A DNA stretch of 64,000 nucleotides from Rhodoplanes sp963840055 (GCA_963840055.1 CAWIXM010000006.1:22402-86401); one strand, 5' to 3'; numbered from the stretch's first letter, positions 11,008-20,156 are shown. The notes: generated by a model not told the origin, from the sequence alone. Program-made: numbers and translations.

Positions 11008-11952
11008 ATGGCACGGCTTTTGACCTTGGGCGTCGGTCTTTTGGGCGCCGTCGCGATCTTGGGGCCAGCGTTGGCGGATGAAGCGCCGCCGCCGAGGAAG
11101 CGGCGGGCCATCCGTGCGGCGCCGGCGCGCGTTGCGCCAGCTCCGCGGCCTCAACCGGTGCAGCAAACGAGCAATTGGACGGGCGGTCAGGTCGGCGGCT
11201 CCAACGGCGGCAGCTTCGCCAACAATGCCTTCGCCGAGCCGGGCTCGTACATCTGTGCGCCGGCCTACGACGAGGAGCTGACTCCCTTTGCGCAGAACTG
11301 CTACGAAACGCCGTTCGGCTTCACGGGACATCGCTCAAGCTACACCATCGGCCCGTTCTTGGGATACCGCGTGCAGCTCGGCGTCTTCGTCATCGGGGCT
11401 GAGACCGACATCTCGTACAAGCGAGCCAATAGCTCGGCCAGCCAGACAACCACCGTCCCGATCACCGCCATACCTAGCTTAGGCGACCCTTCCTACTTTC
11501 AGCGCACCGACAACTTTTCCGGTTCACTGAATCAAGGTTGGGACGGCTCGTTACGCGGACGCCTCGGTTATCTGGTGACGCCCTGGACATTGCTCTACGC
11601 AACGGGCGGCATGGCGTTCGGGAAGGTCAGCGGCTCGCTCGCGTACGCCGGAACGATCTACGCATGCTCCAACCCAGGCCAGGGTTGCACGACGCCCGTC
11701 GGCAATGCGGTCAGCAGCGTCAGCTTCAGCGAGACGCGCGTCGGCTATACCGTCGGCGGGGGCGTGGAATATCAGTTCTCTGGCCCGTGGTCGGCGAGGC
11801 TCGAGTACCGGTACGCCGATCTCGGCAGCTTCACCAAATCGTTCGCAGTCTTAACCAATTGCGCGACCTGCGCAAATCAGTCGCCTGGCGCATCGATCGA
11901 GCTGCATCCGACGTTTCATACCGTGCGGGTGGGCCTCGGCTTCGGCTTCTGA
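11008..11952 (+). CDS. outer-membrane beta-barrel protein (Omp25/RopB-like)
   Basis: Predicted outer-membrane barrel of 314 residues. A signal peptide (MARLLTLGVGLLGAVAILG, ending PALA) is followed by a basic, proline-rich linker (PPPRKRRAIRAAP). The barrel has alternating strand patterns such as GPFLGYRVQLGVFVIGAETD, LRGRLGYLVTPWTLLYATGG and ARLEYRYADLG. It closes with HTVRVGLGFGF, an aromatic C-terminus of the kind recognised by the BAM machinery. This organisation is typical of the numerous surface barrels of Bradyrhizobium-type bacteria. Although the frame is open from 10768, ATG 11008 directly starts the leader and has a G-rich ribosome site (ggggggcaagc) upstream. Confidence 0.85.
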   Translation: MARLLTLGVGLLGAVAILGPALADEAPPPRKRRAIRAAPARVAPAPRPQPVQQTSNWTGGQVGGSNGGSFANNAFAEPGSYICAPAYDEELTPFAQNCYETPFGFTGHRSSYTIGPFLGYRVQLGVFVIGAETDISYKRANSSASQTTTVPITAIPSLGDPSYFQRTDNFSGSLNQGWDGSLRGRLGYLVTPWTLLYATGGMAFGKVSGSLAYAGTIYACSNPGQGCTTPVGNAVSSVSFSETRVGYTVGGGVEYQFSGPWSARLEYRYADLGSFTKSFAVLTNCATCANQSPGASIELHPTFHTVRVGLGFGF

Positions 11953-11975
11953 CGCTGACGGCTGCAACGTAAAAT

Positions 11976-12006
11976 ATCGGGGCCAGTGCATCGCGCTGGC
12001 CCCGAT
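11976..12006 (+). terminator. rho-independent-type hairpin after the barrel gene
   Basis: An 11-bp perfect stem (atcggggccag / ctggccccgat) with a 9-nt loop, followed by ttctt, starts 24 bp after the barrel stop codon. The T-tract is short, so efficiency is uncertain. Confidence 0.8.
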
Positions 12007-12058
12007 TTCTTGTTGGACTGACGAATGGCGGGGCGCCGGTGTCTTGCAGACCGCGGCG

Positions 12059-12178
12059 TTACGCCGCGTGCGCTTGCTCCATCGCTTCGGCCGTCCGCTT
12101 CGTTGCTTCCTCGGCCGTCTGCATCGATTTTTCTGCGATCCGGTGGGCGCACTGGAGGAAGCTCTCAAGATTGTCGCG
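12059..12178 (-). pseudogene. C-terminal remnant of a phasin-family protein
   Basis: The minus-strand frame reads NLESFLQCAHRIAEKSM...EEATKRTAEAMEQAHAA and then TAA at 12061-12059. This resembles the C-terminal helix of Bradyrhizobium-type phasins (polyhydroxyalkanoate granule proteins). No start codon or N-terminal part is found upstream: the same frame runs into unrelated sequence overlapping the end of the M24 gene. I read it as a decayed fragment. No product is expected. Confidence 0.55.
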
Positions 12179-12239
12179 CTTGCTTCGGCCTGGCGGTGGA
12201 TGATTTGCCCGCGCTCGACTGTTTATCGCTTTGGCCAAT

Positions 12240-12272
12240 AAAAAAACTTCCCTCTCCGTGAGGAGAGGGAAG
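12240..12272 (-). terminator. rho-independent terminator of the M24 gene
   Basis: On the minus strand an 11-bp stem (cttccctctcc / ggagagggaag, loop tcac) is followed by an uninterrupted run of seven T. It lies 35 bp after the stop of the M24 peptidase gene. Confidence 0.85.
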
Positions 12273-12306
12273 CAAAGGTCTCGGCGATCGGGATTGCCGG
12301 CTGCGA

Positions 12307-13599
12307 TCAATAGCGAGCAGCGATCGGCAACTCCTCGCCCGGGAATAGCGTGATCACGCGACAGCCGGTGTCGGTGACGACGACTTCCTCCTCGATCCGC
12401 GCCGCCGAATAGCCGTCCTTCGCCGGACAGTAGGTTTCGAGCGCAAACACCATGCCTTCTTTGATCTCGGTCGGGTGCTCCAGCGAGACCACGCGCGAGA
12501 TGATCGGCCGCTCGTGCAAGGCCAGGCCGAGCCCATGGCCGAACTGTAGGCCGAAGGCCGACGTTTCGTCGGGGAAGCCGAACTCCTGCGCCTTCGGCCA
12601 CACGCTGCAGACGCGATCGGTGGTGACGCCCGGCTTGATCAGATCGATCGCGAGGTCAAGCCATTCGCGGCACAGCTTGTAGGCGTCGTGCTGCACCGGG
12701 GTCGCGCGGCCGACGTTGAAGGTGCGGTAATAGCAAGTGCGATAGCCCATAAACGACTGGAGAATGTCGAAGAACACCTGATCGCCCGGCCGCACCATGC
12801 GATCGGTGAAATTGTGCGGGTGCGGATTGCAGCGCTCGCCCGAGATGGCATTCACCGCTTCGACGTCGTCGGACCCGTTGCGATAGAGAAACTCGTTGAC
12901 CTTGGCGACGATGTCGTTCTCGCGCACGCCGGGACGCAGTTCCCCATTGATGAGGTGATAAGCGCCATCGACCATCGCGGCGGCGCGGTTCAATAGCGCG
13001 ATTTCATCGACGTTCTTGATTTCGCGCGCCTCGAGCATCACTTGCTGACCGTCGACGATCTTCAGCCCGGCCTTCTCCAGCTCGTGCAGCATCGGCGGTT
13101 CGATGATATCGACGCCGACCGGCAAGTTGTCGCAGCCGGCTTCCTTGATCAGCGAGGCGATTTCGCCCGCATGCTTCGCCATCAGGCCGAACGACGGCGA
13201 CACCGTGCCGCGCAGACCGAGCAGGCCCGCCTTGCAGTTCTCCGGCTTGAGCCACGGGCAGTACAGCCGGTGATGCACGGCCGCCGAGCCGAAGTCCCAC
13301 AGGATTGGATCGCCGGTGCGGGTGAGCAGCGCCCAACGGCAAATCTTGTCACGCTCCCACTCGCCGATCTTGGTCGAGGTCAGATAGCGGATGTTGTTGG
13401 TGTCCATCACCAGGAGGGCGCCGAGCTCGGAATTGTTCAGCGCTTGGCGCGCGCGCGACAGGCGATAATTGTGCATGCGGCGATAATCGACACGCTCCTC
13501 GAAATCGACCCCCGTGATGCCGAGCGCGGGCAACGCGCGGCTCCAGTTGTAGCGGGGGTTGATGTCCTCGGCGCGGATCTCGCGCGTAACTTGATCCAT
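12307..13599 (-). CDS. M24-family (Xaa-Pro peptidase/DddP-like) protein with an altered metal ligand
   Basis: A 430-residue pita-bread-fold protein: an N-terminal creatinase-type domain (YLTSTKIGEWERDK, WDFGSA) and a C-terminal M24 domain. Four of the five usual metal ligands are visible: Asp in GDQVFFDIL, His in FGHGLGLALHE, Glu in FALETY and Glu in ARIEEEVVV. The second Asp, normally in GYxSDxTRT, is Cys here (GYRTCYYRT, same spacing). The family contains aminopeptidase P, creatinase and the DMSP lyase DddP, the last being iron-dependent with non-canonical ligands, so the reaction cannot be assigned. It is divergent from the benzoate-CoA-ligase-like gene at 13837 and ends at a strong terminator. 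Confidence 0.85.
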   Translation of the reverse strand: MDQVTREIRAEDINPRYNWSRALPALGITGVDFEERVDYRRMHNYRLSRARQALNNSELGALLVMDTNNIRYLTSTKIGEWERDKICRWALLTRTGDPILWDFGSAAVHHRLYCPWLKPENCKAGLLGLRGTVSPSFGLMAKHAGEIASLIKEAGCDNLPVGVDIIEPPMLHELEKAGLKIVDGQQVMLEAREIKNVDEIALLNRAAAMVDGAYHLINGELRPGVRENDIVAKVNEFLYRNGSDDVEAVNAISGERCNPHPHNFTDRMVRPGDQVFFDILQSFMGYRTCYYRTFNVGRATPVQHDAYKLCREWLDLAIDLIKPGVTTDRVCSVWPKAQEFGFPDETSAFGLQFGHGLGLALHERPIISRVVSLEHPTEIKEGMVFALETYCPAKDGYSAARIEEEVVVTDTGCRVITLFPGEELPIAARY

Positions 13600-13836
13600 G
13601 GCAGACTCCTTGGGGCGATTGTTGCGCGCCGGCGGCCGGCGGGGTGGCTAAACTATAGAGGCAATCGTATTCGATGTAACATTGATCTTTTCGTCGCGTC
13701 GGCCCAAGATGTCGCGCCTCGAAAAAGCGTAGCGCAATAGAGGGCGCAAGGACTGAAGTGCCGACCTTTCATCCCGATTGCGTAATCGCGGCAAGTTGAG
13801 GTCGACCAAATCTCCAAATAATGGGACGAAACGCTC

Positions 13837-15444
13837 ATGTCGCTTGCAGACCGCATCGATACGCAATCAGCGCCGCTCCACGCTCAGCCGCCCGCGCCCG
13901 ATGCGATTCCGCGCCAGTACAACTTCGCTGCCGATATATTGCAGCGCAATCTGGCTGCCGGACGCGCCGCCAAGCCCGCCTTTATCGATCCGCGCGGCAC
14001 TTGGACCTATGGCGATCTCGCCGACCGCGTCGAACGGTTCGGCCACGTGCTGCGCAAGCTCGATATGCGGCGCGAGGAGCGCATCCTCATCTGTCTTCTC
14101 GATTGCATCGATTGGCCGACCGCCTTTCTCGGTGCGATCAAAGCGGGCGTGATCCCCGTGCCGGTCAACACGCTGCTGACCGCGGATGACTACCGGTACA
14201 TGCTGGCCGACAGCCGCGCGCGAATGCTCGTGGTATCGGAGGCGCTCTATCCGAAATTTGCCGATATCGTCGGCGCCTGCCCGGACCTCGCCCATGTGAT
14301 CGTGTCCGGCGATGATGCGCACGGGCATCATCGATTTGAGGATTTGCTGCAGGAGGCGAGCGGCCCGGCGGTCACCGCGTCGACGACGCGCGACGACATC
14401 TGCTTCTGGCTCTACACCTCGGGTTCGACCGGAAAGCCGAAGGGCGCGGTGCACGCCCACGCCAATCTGCCGCTCACCAATTCGCTCTATGCTGAGCCGT
14501 TCCTGCAGCTGACCGAGAACGACGTATGCTTCTCGGTCGCGAAGCTGTTCTTTGCCTATGGGCTCGGCAACGCGCTGACTTTTCCGATGTCGGCCGGCGC
14601 CACCACGGTCCTGATGCCGGAGCGGCCGACGCCGGATTCGGTCGCAGCAGTGCTGCGCGCGCATCCGGTGACGGTGTTCTACGGCGTGCCGACCTTTTAT
14701 GCGGCCTATCTCGCCAGTCCGGTCGCGCTGCGGCGCGACGAGGTGAAGCTGCGCTGCGCCGTCTCCGCGGGCGAACCGTTGCCGACCGACATCGGCCGGC
14801 GCTGGAGCGATCGCTACGGTATCGACATTCTCGATGGTCTCGGCTCGACCGAGATGCTGCACATCTATCTGTCCAACCGGGCGGGGGAAGTGCGATACGG
14901 CACTACCGGTAAGCCGGTGCCGGGTTACGACATCAAGCTCGTCGGCGATGACGGCATGCCGGTCAAAAAGGGGGACATGGGCGAATTGCACGTCAGGGGA
15001 ATGAGCAGCGCGCTCATGTACTGGAACAATCGCGAGCAGTCGCGCTCGACCTTTCTCGGTGAGTGGACGCGCAGCGGCGATAAATATGTCGAGGATCATG
15101 ACGGCTATTTCGTCTACTGCGGCCGGCGCGACGACATGCTGAAGGTCGGCGGCATCTATGTCTCGCCGTTCGAGGTTGAGGGTGCGCTGCTCGCGCACCC
15201 CGAGGTGCTGGAAGCGGCGGTCGTCGCCTGGCCCGACGAGGAGCGGCTGATCAAGCCCAAGGCTTTTGTCGTGCTGAAAGATCAAAGCCGCGCCTCGCCC
15301 GAGCTTGCGCAAGCGCTCCAGGAGCACTGCAAGCAAAGGCTTGCGCCGTACAAATATCCGCGCTGGCTCGAATTCCGCGCCGATCTGCCGAAGACGGCGA
15401 CCGGCAAGATCCAGCGATTCAAGCTGCGGGCGGAAAGCCAGTGA
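13837..15444 (+). CDS. benzoate-CoA ligase family protein
   Basis: ATP-dependent acyl/aryl-CoA synthetase of 535 residues. The ANL core motifs are present: P-loop YTSGSTGKPKGAV, GLGSTEM, GRRDDMLKVGG, and the C-terminal catalytic lysine in LPKTATGKIQR. The N-terminal YNFAADIL and the segment FFAYGLGNALTFPMSAGA are characteristic of the benzoate/4-hydroxybenzoate-CoA ligase branch, which activates aromatic acids for degradation. The precise substrate is not shown by the sequence. No other aromatic-degradation gene is adjacent; the divergent neighbour is an M24 protein. A hairpin follows the stop. Confidence 0.88.
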   Translation: MSLADRIDTQSAPLHAQPPAPDAIPRQYNFAADILQRNLAAGRAAKPAFIDPRGTWTYGDLADRVERFGHVLRKLDMRREERILICLLDCIDWPTAFLGAIKAGVIPVPVNTLLTADDYRYMLADSRARMLVVSEALYPKFADIVGACPDLAHVIVSGDDAHGHHRFEDLLQEASGPAVTASTTRDDICFWLYTSGSTGKPKGAVHAHANLPLTNSLYAEPFLQLTENDVCFSVAKLFFAYGLGNALTFPMSAGATTVLMPERPTPDSVAAVLRAHPVTVFYGVPTFYAAYLASPVALRRDEVKLRCAVSAGEPLPTDIGRRWSDRYGIDILDGLGSTEMLHIYLSNRAGEVRYGTTGKPVPGYDIKLVGDDGMPVKKGDMGELHVRGMSSALMYWNNREQSRSTFLGEWTRSGDKYVEDHDGYFVYCGRRDDMLKVGGIYVSPFEVEGALLAHPEVLEAAVVAWPDEERLIKPKAFVVLKDQSRASPELAQALQEHCKQRLAPYKYPRWLEFRADLPKTATGKIQRFKLRAESQ

Positions 15445-15451
15445 TCCTCAT

Positions 15452-15478
15452 CCACCTCTCTCCGCGGGAGAGAGGTGG
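15452..15478 (+). terminator. intergenic hairpin after the CoA ligase
   Basis: An 11-bp perfect stem ccacctctctc / gagagaggtgg with a 5-nt loop starts 8 bp after the CoA-ligase stop. No T-run follows, so it may be a factor-dependent terminator or mRNA 3'-end stabiliser. Confidence 0.5.
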
Positions 15479-15733
15479 AATGGTCGCGTGAACGAACCTC
15501 GGCATCGCCGGCGCATGCGCGCCTCCATGATCGCGATCAATTCCGCTTGAAACGCGCGCTTGAGTAAAACCTCGGGTCATGATGGGCGTACCAAGCGAAT
15601 GGCGGCGTTAGCCGCCGCCATTGCCGCCAACGTCAATCGTGAGGCAGGCTCCGCGAGCATGTCGCTAATGGCAGCGGAACGCGGCCCGCACGCTCGCGTT
15701 GGCATGCGTCTTCGCAAAACGGACACCGACGCG

Positions 15734-16279
15734 ATGAGCACCACCGCCGCAAGACCGACCGCATACATTGCGGGCTTGCTCGCGATCCTCGCGCTTGCGA
15801 CGCCCGCCGCCGCGCAGACGCAGTCCGCCGCATCGACGGCGGGCCTCGAAGACCCGCAATGGAGCGTGTTGTCCGACTCGTTCGGAACAACGGTGGACTA
15901 CCCCGGAAACATTTTCTCCGTCGACGCGGGCGCGCCGCCGCGAGGAACCGGCCGCACGCTGCGCTCCCCCGACGATCGCGCCTGGCTGATGCTGTATGTC
16001 GAAGGCAACGACGAGCGACATACGCCGGCGAGCTTCGTGAGCGCTTATTTCGCCGGGCCGCGCGACAGCCTCGACTATAATCGCGTGACCGACCGTTTTT
16101 TTGCGATCTCCGGCGTAAACGACGAGCAAATCTTCTACAGCCGGTGCAATTTTCCGGTCGGCATCAGGGGGCCAATGCACTGCATTTATCTTGCCTATCC
16201 GAAAGACGAAGAGCGGCGGTGGGATGCGATCGTGACGCGGATCAGCCGCTCGCTGCGGCCATCAGGCTCGGCGCGATGA
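15734..16279 (+). CDS. hypothetical secreted protein
   Basis: A 181-residue protein with a signal peptide (IAGLLAILALATPAAAQ). The mature part carries a pair of cysteines (SRCNFPVG, MHCIYLAYP) that could form a disulfide, and a segment (DYPGNIFSVDAGAPP) seen in alphaproteobacterial hypothetical periplasmic proteins. I do not recognise a domain with known function. The frame is open upstream of ATG 15734, but the leader begins there. It stands alone between the CoA-ligase gene and the convergent dehydrogenase gene. Confidence 0.65.
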   Translation: MSTTAARPTAYIAGLLAILALATPAAAQTQSAASTAGLEDPQWSVLSDSFGTTVDYPGNIFSVDAGAPPRGTGRTLRSPDDRAWLMLYVEGNDERHTPASFVSAYFAGPRDSLDYNRVTDRFFAISGVNDEQIFYSRCNFPVGIRGPMHCIYLAYPKDEERRWDAIVTRISRSLRPSGSAR

Positions 16280-16361
16280 ATCAGTGTTGCAACGATTGCA
16301 TTTCGGCAAAGCAGGAGAGGGGCGGACGCACGACGCGCTGCCCTTTGCACGACCTCCGTCC

Positions 16362-17321
16362 TCAGCTCTCCAGCCCGGTCGGCACGTTCTGATTTTCGCT
16401 TTCGAGCTTCATGCCGGCGCCGAGCGCCATCGTCTCCATCAGTGCGGCGAAGTCTTTGGCGAGATAGGCCTTTGGGTCCTTCTGCAGCATGGAGGCACCG
16501 AAATGCGTTTGCAGCACCTCGCGAGTTGCGGCGGTGACCGGCATCGGCACCTCCATCTCGCGGCCGAGTTCGAGTCCGAGATCGATATCCTTGCGCAGGA
16601 GTTCCGGCGTGAAGGTCGTGGTCCAGTCGAGATTGACCAGGGCGGGCGACTTATAGGCCGTGAACATCGAACCGATGACGCTGTTGTTGAGGAACGAGAG
16701 GAAGGCGTGACGCGGCACGCCCATCTTGTTCACCAGCAGCATGATTTCGATCAGGTTCTCGATGGTCACGCCCAGCAAGACATTGTGCGCAATCTTGCAG
16801 ACCCGCGCGAGCTCGCCGTCGCCGACATAAGAAACTCCGCGCGGAGCGAACGCCTTCGCCATGTCCTCGATCTTGCGAAAGGCCGGCTCCGGACCGGAGG
16901 CGACCGCGGACAGCTTGCCGGCCTTGATCACCTTGGCGTTGCCGCTGACCGGGCAGACGACGAGTTCGGCGCCGATGTCCTTCGCGCGCTTGCGCAGCGC
17001 AGCCGATTCCTCGACCGAAATGGTCGAGCAGTCAACCAACACCGCCGGCACGCGCCCTTCGGCGGTGAGCGCGCCGTCCTTGCCGAAATAGACCTGCTCC
17101 AGGTCCGCGCCGGTCGAGACCATTGAGAACAGCACGTCAACGTCAGCGAGATCGACCGCCTTGTCGACGACCTTGGCGCCAAGCTTTGCGAGCGGCTCCG
17201 CCTTCGCCCGCGTGCGATTCCAGATCGACACGTCGAAACCGGCCTTGAGCAGGCACTCGGCCATCGGATAGCCCATGCGGCCTATTCCGATCCAACCGAC
17301 CTTCTGCGTATTTTTCGGCAT
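16362..17321 (-). CDS. NAD(P)-dependent beta-hydroxyacid dehydrogenase (3-hydroxyisobutyrate dehydrogenase family)
   Basis: Oxidoreductase of 319 residues. The Rossmann nucleotide loop GWIGIGRMGYPMA is at the N-terminus, followed by NRTRAKAEPL. The substrate-binding motif is VCPVSGNAKVIKAGKL (family consensus DAPVSGG). The catalytic lysine lies in CKIAHNVLLG, with a histidine where many relatives have Asn. These replacements suggest a substrate other than 3-hydroxyisobutyrate. Start ATG 17321 begins the Rossmann fold at the usual distance; the open frame above it (to 17381) is basic and unlike a leader. Convergent with the secreted hypothetical and followed by rpoN on the same strand. Confidence 0.87.
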   Translation of the reverse strand: MPKNTQKVGWIGIGRMGYPMAECLLKAGFDVSIWNRTRAKAEPLAKLGAKVVDKAVDLADVDVLFSMVSTGADLEQVYFGKDGALTAEGRVPAVLVDCSTISVEESAALRKRAKDIGAELVVCPVSGNAKVIKAGKLSAVASGPEPAFRKIEDMAKAFAPRGVSYVGDGELARVCKIAHNVLLGVTIENLIEIMLLVNKMGVPRHAFLSFLNNSVIGSMFTAYKSPALVNLDWTTTFTPELLRKDIDLGLELGREMEVPMPVTAATREVLQTHFGASMLQKDPKAYLAKDFAALMETMALGAGMKLESENQNVPTGLES

Positions 17322-17465
17322 TGTCTTCTTCTCCTCCCGCCGCCGTCGCGTTCCGGCGGACCAAGAGGGGTGCGGTATCATGGTCGCGCCGAGGCGGCAA
17401 TGATGCCGCGCCGTGCGTAGCCCCGCGCTGCTCGTCGCGCGTCGGCGGCAGGCGTGCGCTGCAGG

Positions 17466-19004
17466 TTAGCCGGCGGCGACGGATTGCATCTGCTTGTCGC
17501 GCCGGCGCTGCACGGAAGAAGGGATACGCATCGCCTCGCGATATTTGGCGACGGTGCGCCGGGCGATATCGATGCCGGCCGCGCGCAGTTTCTCGACGAT
17601 CGTATCGTCGGACAGGATCTCGTCCGCAGTCTCCGTATCGATCAACTGCTTGATGCGGTGACGCACCGCCTCGGCGGAGTGGGCATCGCCGCCATTCGCC
17701 GCCGCGATCGCCGAAGTGAAAAAGAATTTCAGTTCGAAAGTCCCGCGCGGTGTCGCCATCGATTTGTTGGCGGTGACGCGCGAGACCGTGGATTCATGCA
17801 TGCCGATGGCCTCGGCCACGGTTTTGAGGTTGAGCGGGCGCAGATGCTCGACGCCGTTGGCGAGGAACGCTTCCTGCTGGCGCACGATCTCGGTTGCGAC
17901 TTTGAGAATAGTCTTCGCCCGCTGATCGAGGGCGCGCACCAGCCAGGCCGCGCTCTGCAGGCAATCGCCGAGATAGGTCTTGTCCGCCTCGGCTTTCGTG
18001 GTGCTCGCCACGCGCGCGTAATAGGCTTGGTTGACCAGCACTTTCGGCAGCGTGTCGGAGTTGAGTTCGATCATCCAACTTCCGTCCGGCGCCGGCCGCA
18101 CGAAAACGTCGGGTATGAGGGGTTGCACAACGGTCGAGCCGATTTTGATGCCCGGTTTGGGGTCGAGCCGGCGGATTTCCGCGATCATGTCGACGAGGTC
18201 TTCATCGCCGACGCCGCAGCACCGGCGCAGCGCCGCGAAATCGCGTTTGGCCAGCAAATCAAGGTGAGCGACCAGCGCCTGCATTGCTGGATCGAACCGG
18301 TCGCGCTCCTTGAGCTGGTTCGCCAAGCACTCAGCCAGATTGCGTGCGCATACGCCCGGCGGATTGAAGGTCTGCAGCAGCGCCAGGACGGCTTCGACCC
18401 GTGCGATCGGCGCGCCGAGCTTGTCCGCGACCTCGACGAGGTCGCCGACGAGGTAGCCAGCTTCGTTGACGAGATCGAGCAGATATGGACCGATCAGCCG
18501 GTCAACCGGATCGCTCGTGGCGAGAATCAACTGCTCGGCGAGATGGTCGGCCAGCGTCGGTTCCGAGGCGATGAAGGCTTCGAGATTGTAATCGTCGTCA
18601 TAGCGCCCGTTGCCGTTTTGCGTCGACCAGTCGGAATAGGGTTGCAGCGTGATGTCTGCGCGCGGGGCAGCCGCGCTTGGCTCGTCCGGAAAGACGTTTT
18701 CGAGGTCGGTATCGAGATTTTTCTCAAGCGCCGCGCGGCTCGTCTCGAATTCGTCCGAGTGCCAATCGGGCTGCGCCGAATCCGTCGCCGTTACTGCCTG
18801 TCCGTCAACCGCCTCGGGTTCGCTGCCCGCCGCCTCATCGCCCGCATCGCGCTCCAGGAGCGGATTGCGTTCGATCTCATTTTCGACATAGGCGGTGAGG
18901 TCGAGATGGGACAGCTGCAGCAGTTTGATCGCCTGCAGAAGCTGCGGCGTCATCACCAGCGACTGGGTCTGTCGAAGCTGCAGCCTTTGCGAAAGCGCCA
19001 TCAC
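17466..19004 (-). CDS. rpoN: RNA polymerase sigma-54 factor
   Basis: Sigma-54 of 512 residues, needed for transcription from -24/-12 promoters (nitrogen, C4-dicarboxylate, flagellar and other regulons). The glutamine-rich activator-interacting region I is clear (LSQRLQLRQTQSLVMTPQLLQAIKLLQ). An acidic region II follows, then the core-binding region, the helix-turn-helix (AIGMHESTVSRVTANK) and the RpoN box ARRTVAKYREAMRI near the C-terminus. It sits 134 bp downstream of lptB in the conserved lptC-lptA-lptB-rpoN order; the gap may hold its own promoter. Confidence 0.97.
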   Translation of the reverse strand: MMALSQRLQLRQTQSLVMTPQLLQAIKLLQLSHLDLTAYVENEIERNPLLERDAGDEAAGSEPEAVDGQAVTATDSAQPDWHSDEFETSRAALEKNLDTDLENVFPDEPSAAAPRADITLQPYSDWSTQNGNGRYDDDYNLEAFIASEPTLADHLAEQLILATSDPVDRLIGPYLLDLVNEAGYLVGDLVEVADKLGAPIARVEAVLALLQTFNPPGVCARNLAECLANQLKERDRFDPAMQALVAHLDLLAKRDFAALRRCCGVGDEDLVDMIAEIRRLDPKPGIKIGSTVVQPLIPDVFVRPAPDGSWMIELNSDTLPKVLVNQAYYARVASTTKAEADKTYLGDCLQSAAWLVRALDQRAKTILKVATEIVRQQEAFLANGVEHLRPLNLKTVAEAIGMHESTVSRVTANKSMATPRGTFELKFFFTSAIAAANGGDAHSAEAVRHRIKQLIDTETADEILSDDTIVEKLRAAGIDIARRTVAKYREAMRIPSSVQRRRDKQMQSVAAG

Positions 19005-19138
19005 TCACCGAAAAGTTGGTCCGGTTCTTGCATAGCCCGTCTTGAACGGACTGTACATCCAACTTTTTGCGAGTTGTTTACAAAGGCTGCCTAGAAAATA
19101 GGCGCGGCTTGCCGCCCAATTGTTGGGCAAATCCGCTA

Positions 19139-20125
19139 CTACATGCGGAAGGCTTCGCCAAGATACAGCCGACGCACGTCGGGGTTATTGATGATGTCCT
19201 CGGTCTGGCCCTCCATGAGGACCTCTCCCGAATAGATGATGTAAGCCCGGTCGGTGAGGCCAAGAGTTTCTCGCACATTATGATCGGTGATGAGAACGCC
19301 GATGCCGCGCTCGGTAAGGTGGCGCACCAGCGCCTGGATGTCTCCGACCGCGATCGGATCGATGCCGGCGAACGGCTCGTCGAGCAGCATATAGCTCGGC
19401 CGGGTGGCAAGCGCGCGGGCGATCTCGAGCCGTCGTCGCTCACCGCCCGATAGCGCGATCGAGCGCGTCTTTCGCAGGCGGGTAATATTAAACTCCTCAA
19501 GAAGGGCGTTCAAATCGGCCTCACGCTGCTTCTTGTTCGGCTCGACCACTTCGAGCACCGCGCGGATATTGTCCTCGACATTGAGCCCGCGAAAGATCGA
19601 CGGTTCCTGCGGAAGGTAACCGATGCCGAGGCGCGCCCGTTGGTACATCGGCAGAGTGGTCACGTCGTGGCCGTCGAGCTCAATGCGCCCCCGATCGGCG
19701 GCAATGAGCCCGGTGATCATGTAGAATACGGTGGTCTTGCCGGCGCCGTTCGGACCGAGCAGGCCGACCGCTTCGCCGCGGCGCAGATAGAGGCTAACCC
19801 CCTTCACGACCTTTCGGCTGCCGAAACTCTTTTCCACGTTGTGAATGGCGAGGTACCCCTGGGAGCCGGCGTGCCGGACGGTTTGGTCGGGTTGTGGCCG
19901 TTCTGCCTTCCGGGGCTTTGCTTGCTGGCGGGGCGCACGCTCTCGGTTTGCGACGTCCGGGTTGCCGCGCGCCGTGCTGACGCCGCCGCCCTTGCGGGAC
20001 GTGTCCGCGGGCCACGCCGTTTGGCGCGGTGCTTTTACAGGGCGGCGGAACCAAGCGAAAATATCGAACACCCCTGCCTCAACGCCGGGCGCCGCAACCG
20101 AAAAGCGACGGCGGCCTGCCATCAT
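19139..20125 (-). CDS. lptB: LPS export ABC transporter ATP-binding protein LptB
   Basis: Cytoplasmic ATPase of the LptB2FGC transporter that extracts lipopolysaccharide from the inner membrane. The ABC motifs are complete: Walker A GPNGAGKTT, Q-loop YLPQEPSIFRGLN (typical of LptB), signature LSGGERRRLEIARAL, Walker B YMLLDEPFAGIDP, and switch His in ITDHNVRE. The protein is 328 residues, about 85 more than E. coli LptB. The excess is a basic, proline-rich N-terminal extension before YLAIHNVEKSFGSRK. An internal GTG (VSTARGNP) could be the real start. Downstream of lptA by 31 bp, same strand. Confidence 0.95.
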   Translation of the reverse strand: MMAGRRRFSVAAPGVEAGVFDIFAWFRRPVKAPRQTAWPADTSRKGGGVSTARGNPDVANRERAPRQQAKPRKAERPQPDQTVRHAGSQGYLAIHNVEKSFGSRKVVKGVSLYLRRGEAVGLLGPNGAGKTTVFYMITGLIAADRGRIELDGHDVTTLPMYQRARLGIGYLPQEPSIFRGLNVEDNIRAVLEVVEPNKKQREADLNALLEEFNITRLRKTRSIALSGGERRRLEIARALATRPSYMLLDEPFAGIDPIAVGDIQALVRHLTERGIGVLITDHNVRETLGLTDRAYIIYSGEVLMEGQTEDIINNPDVRRLYLGEAFRM

Positions 20126-20156
20126 GATCCAATCGCAGCACGGCGCGGCCCTAACA

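Noticed and set aside
16284..17126. 280-residue plus-strand frame opposite the dehydrogenase gene
   Set aside because: His/Arg/Asp-rich mirror of a well conserved gene; a GC-content shadow.
17454..19094. 546-residue plus-strand frame opposite rpoN
   Set aside because: Antisense shadow of rpoN, whose motifs are unmistakable on the minus strand.
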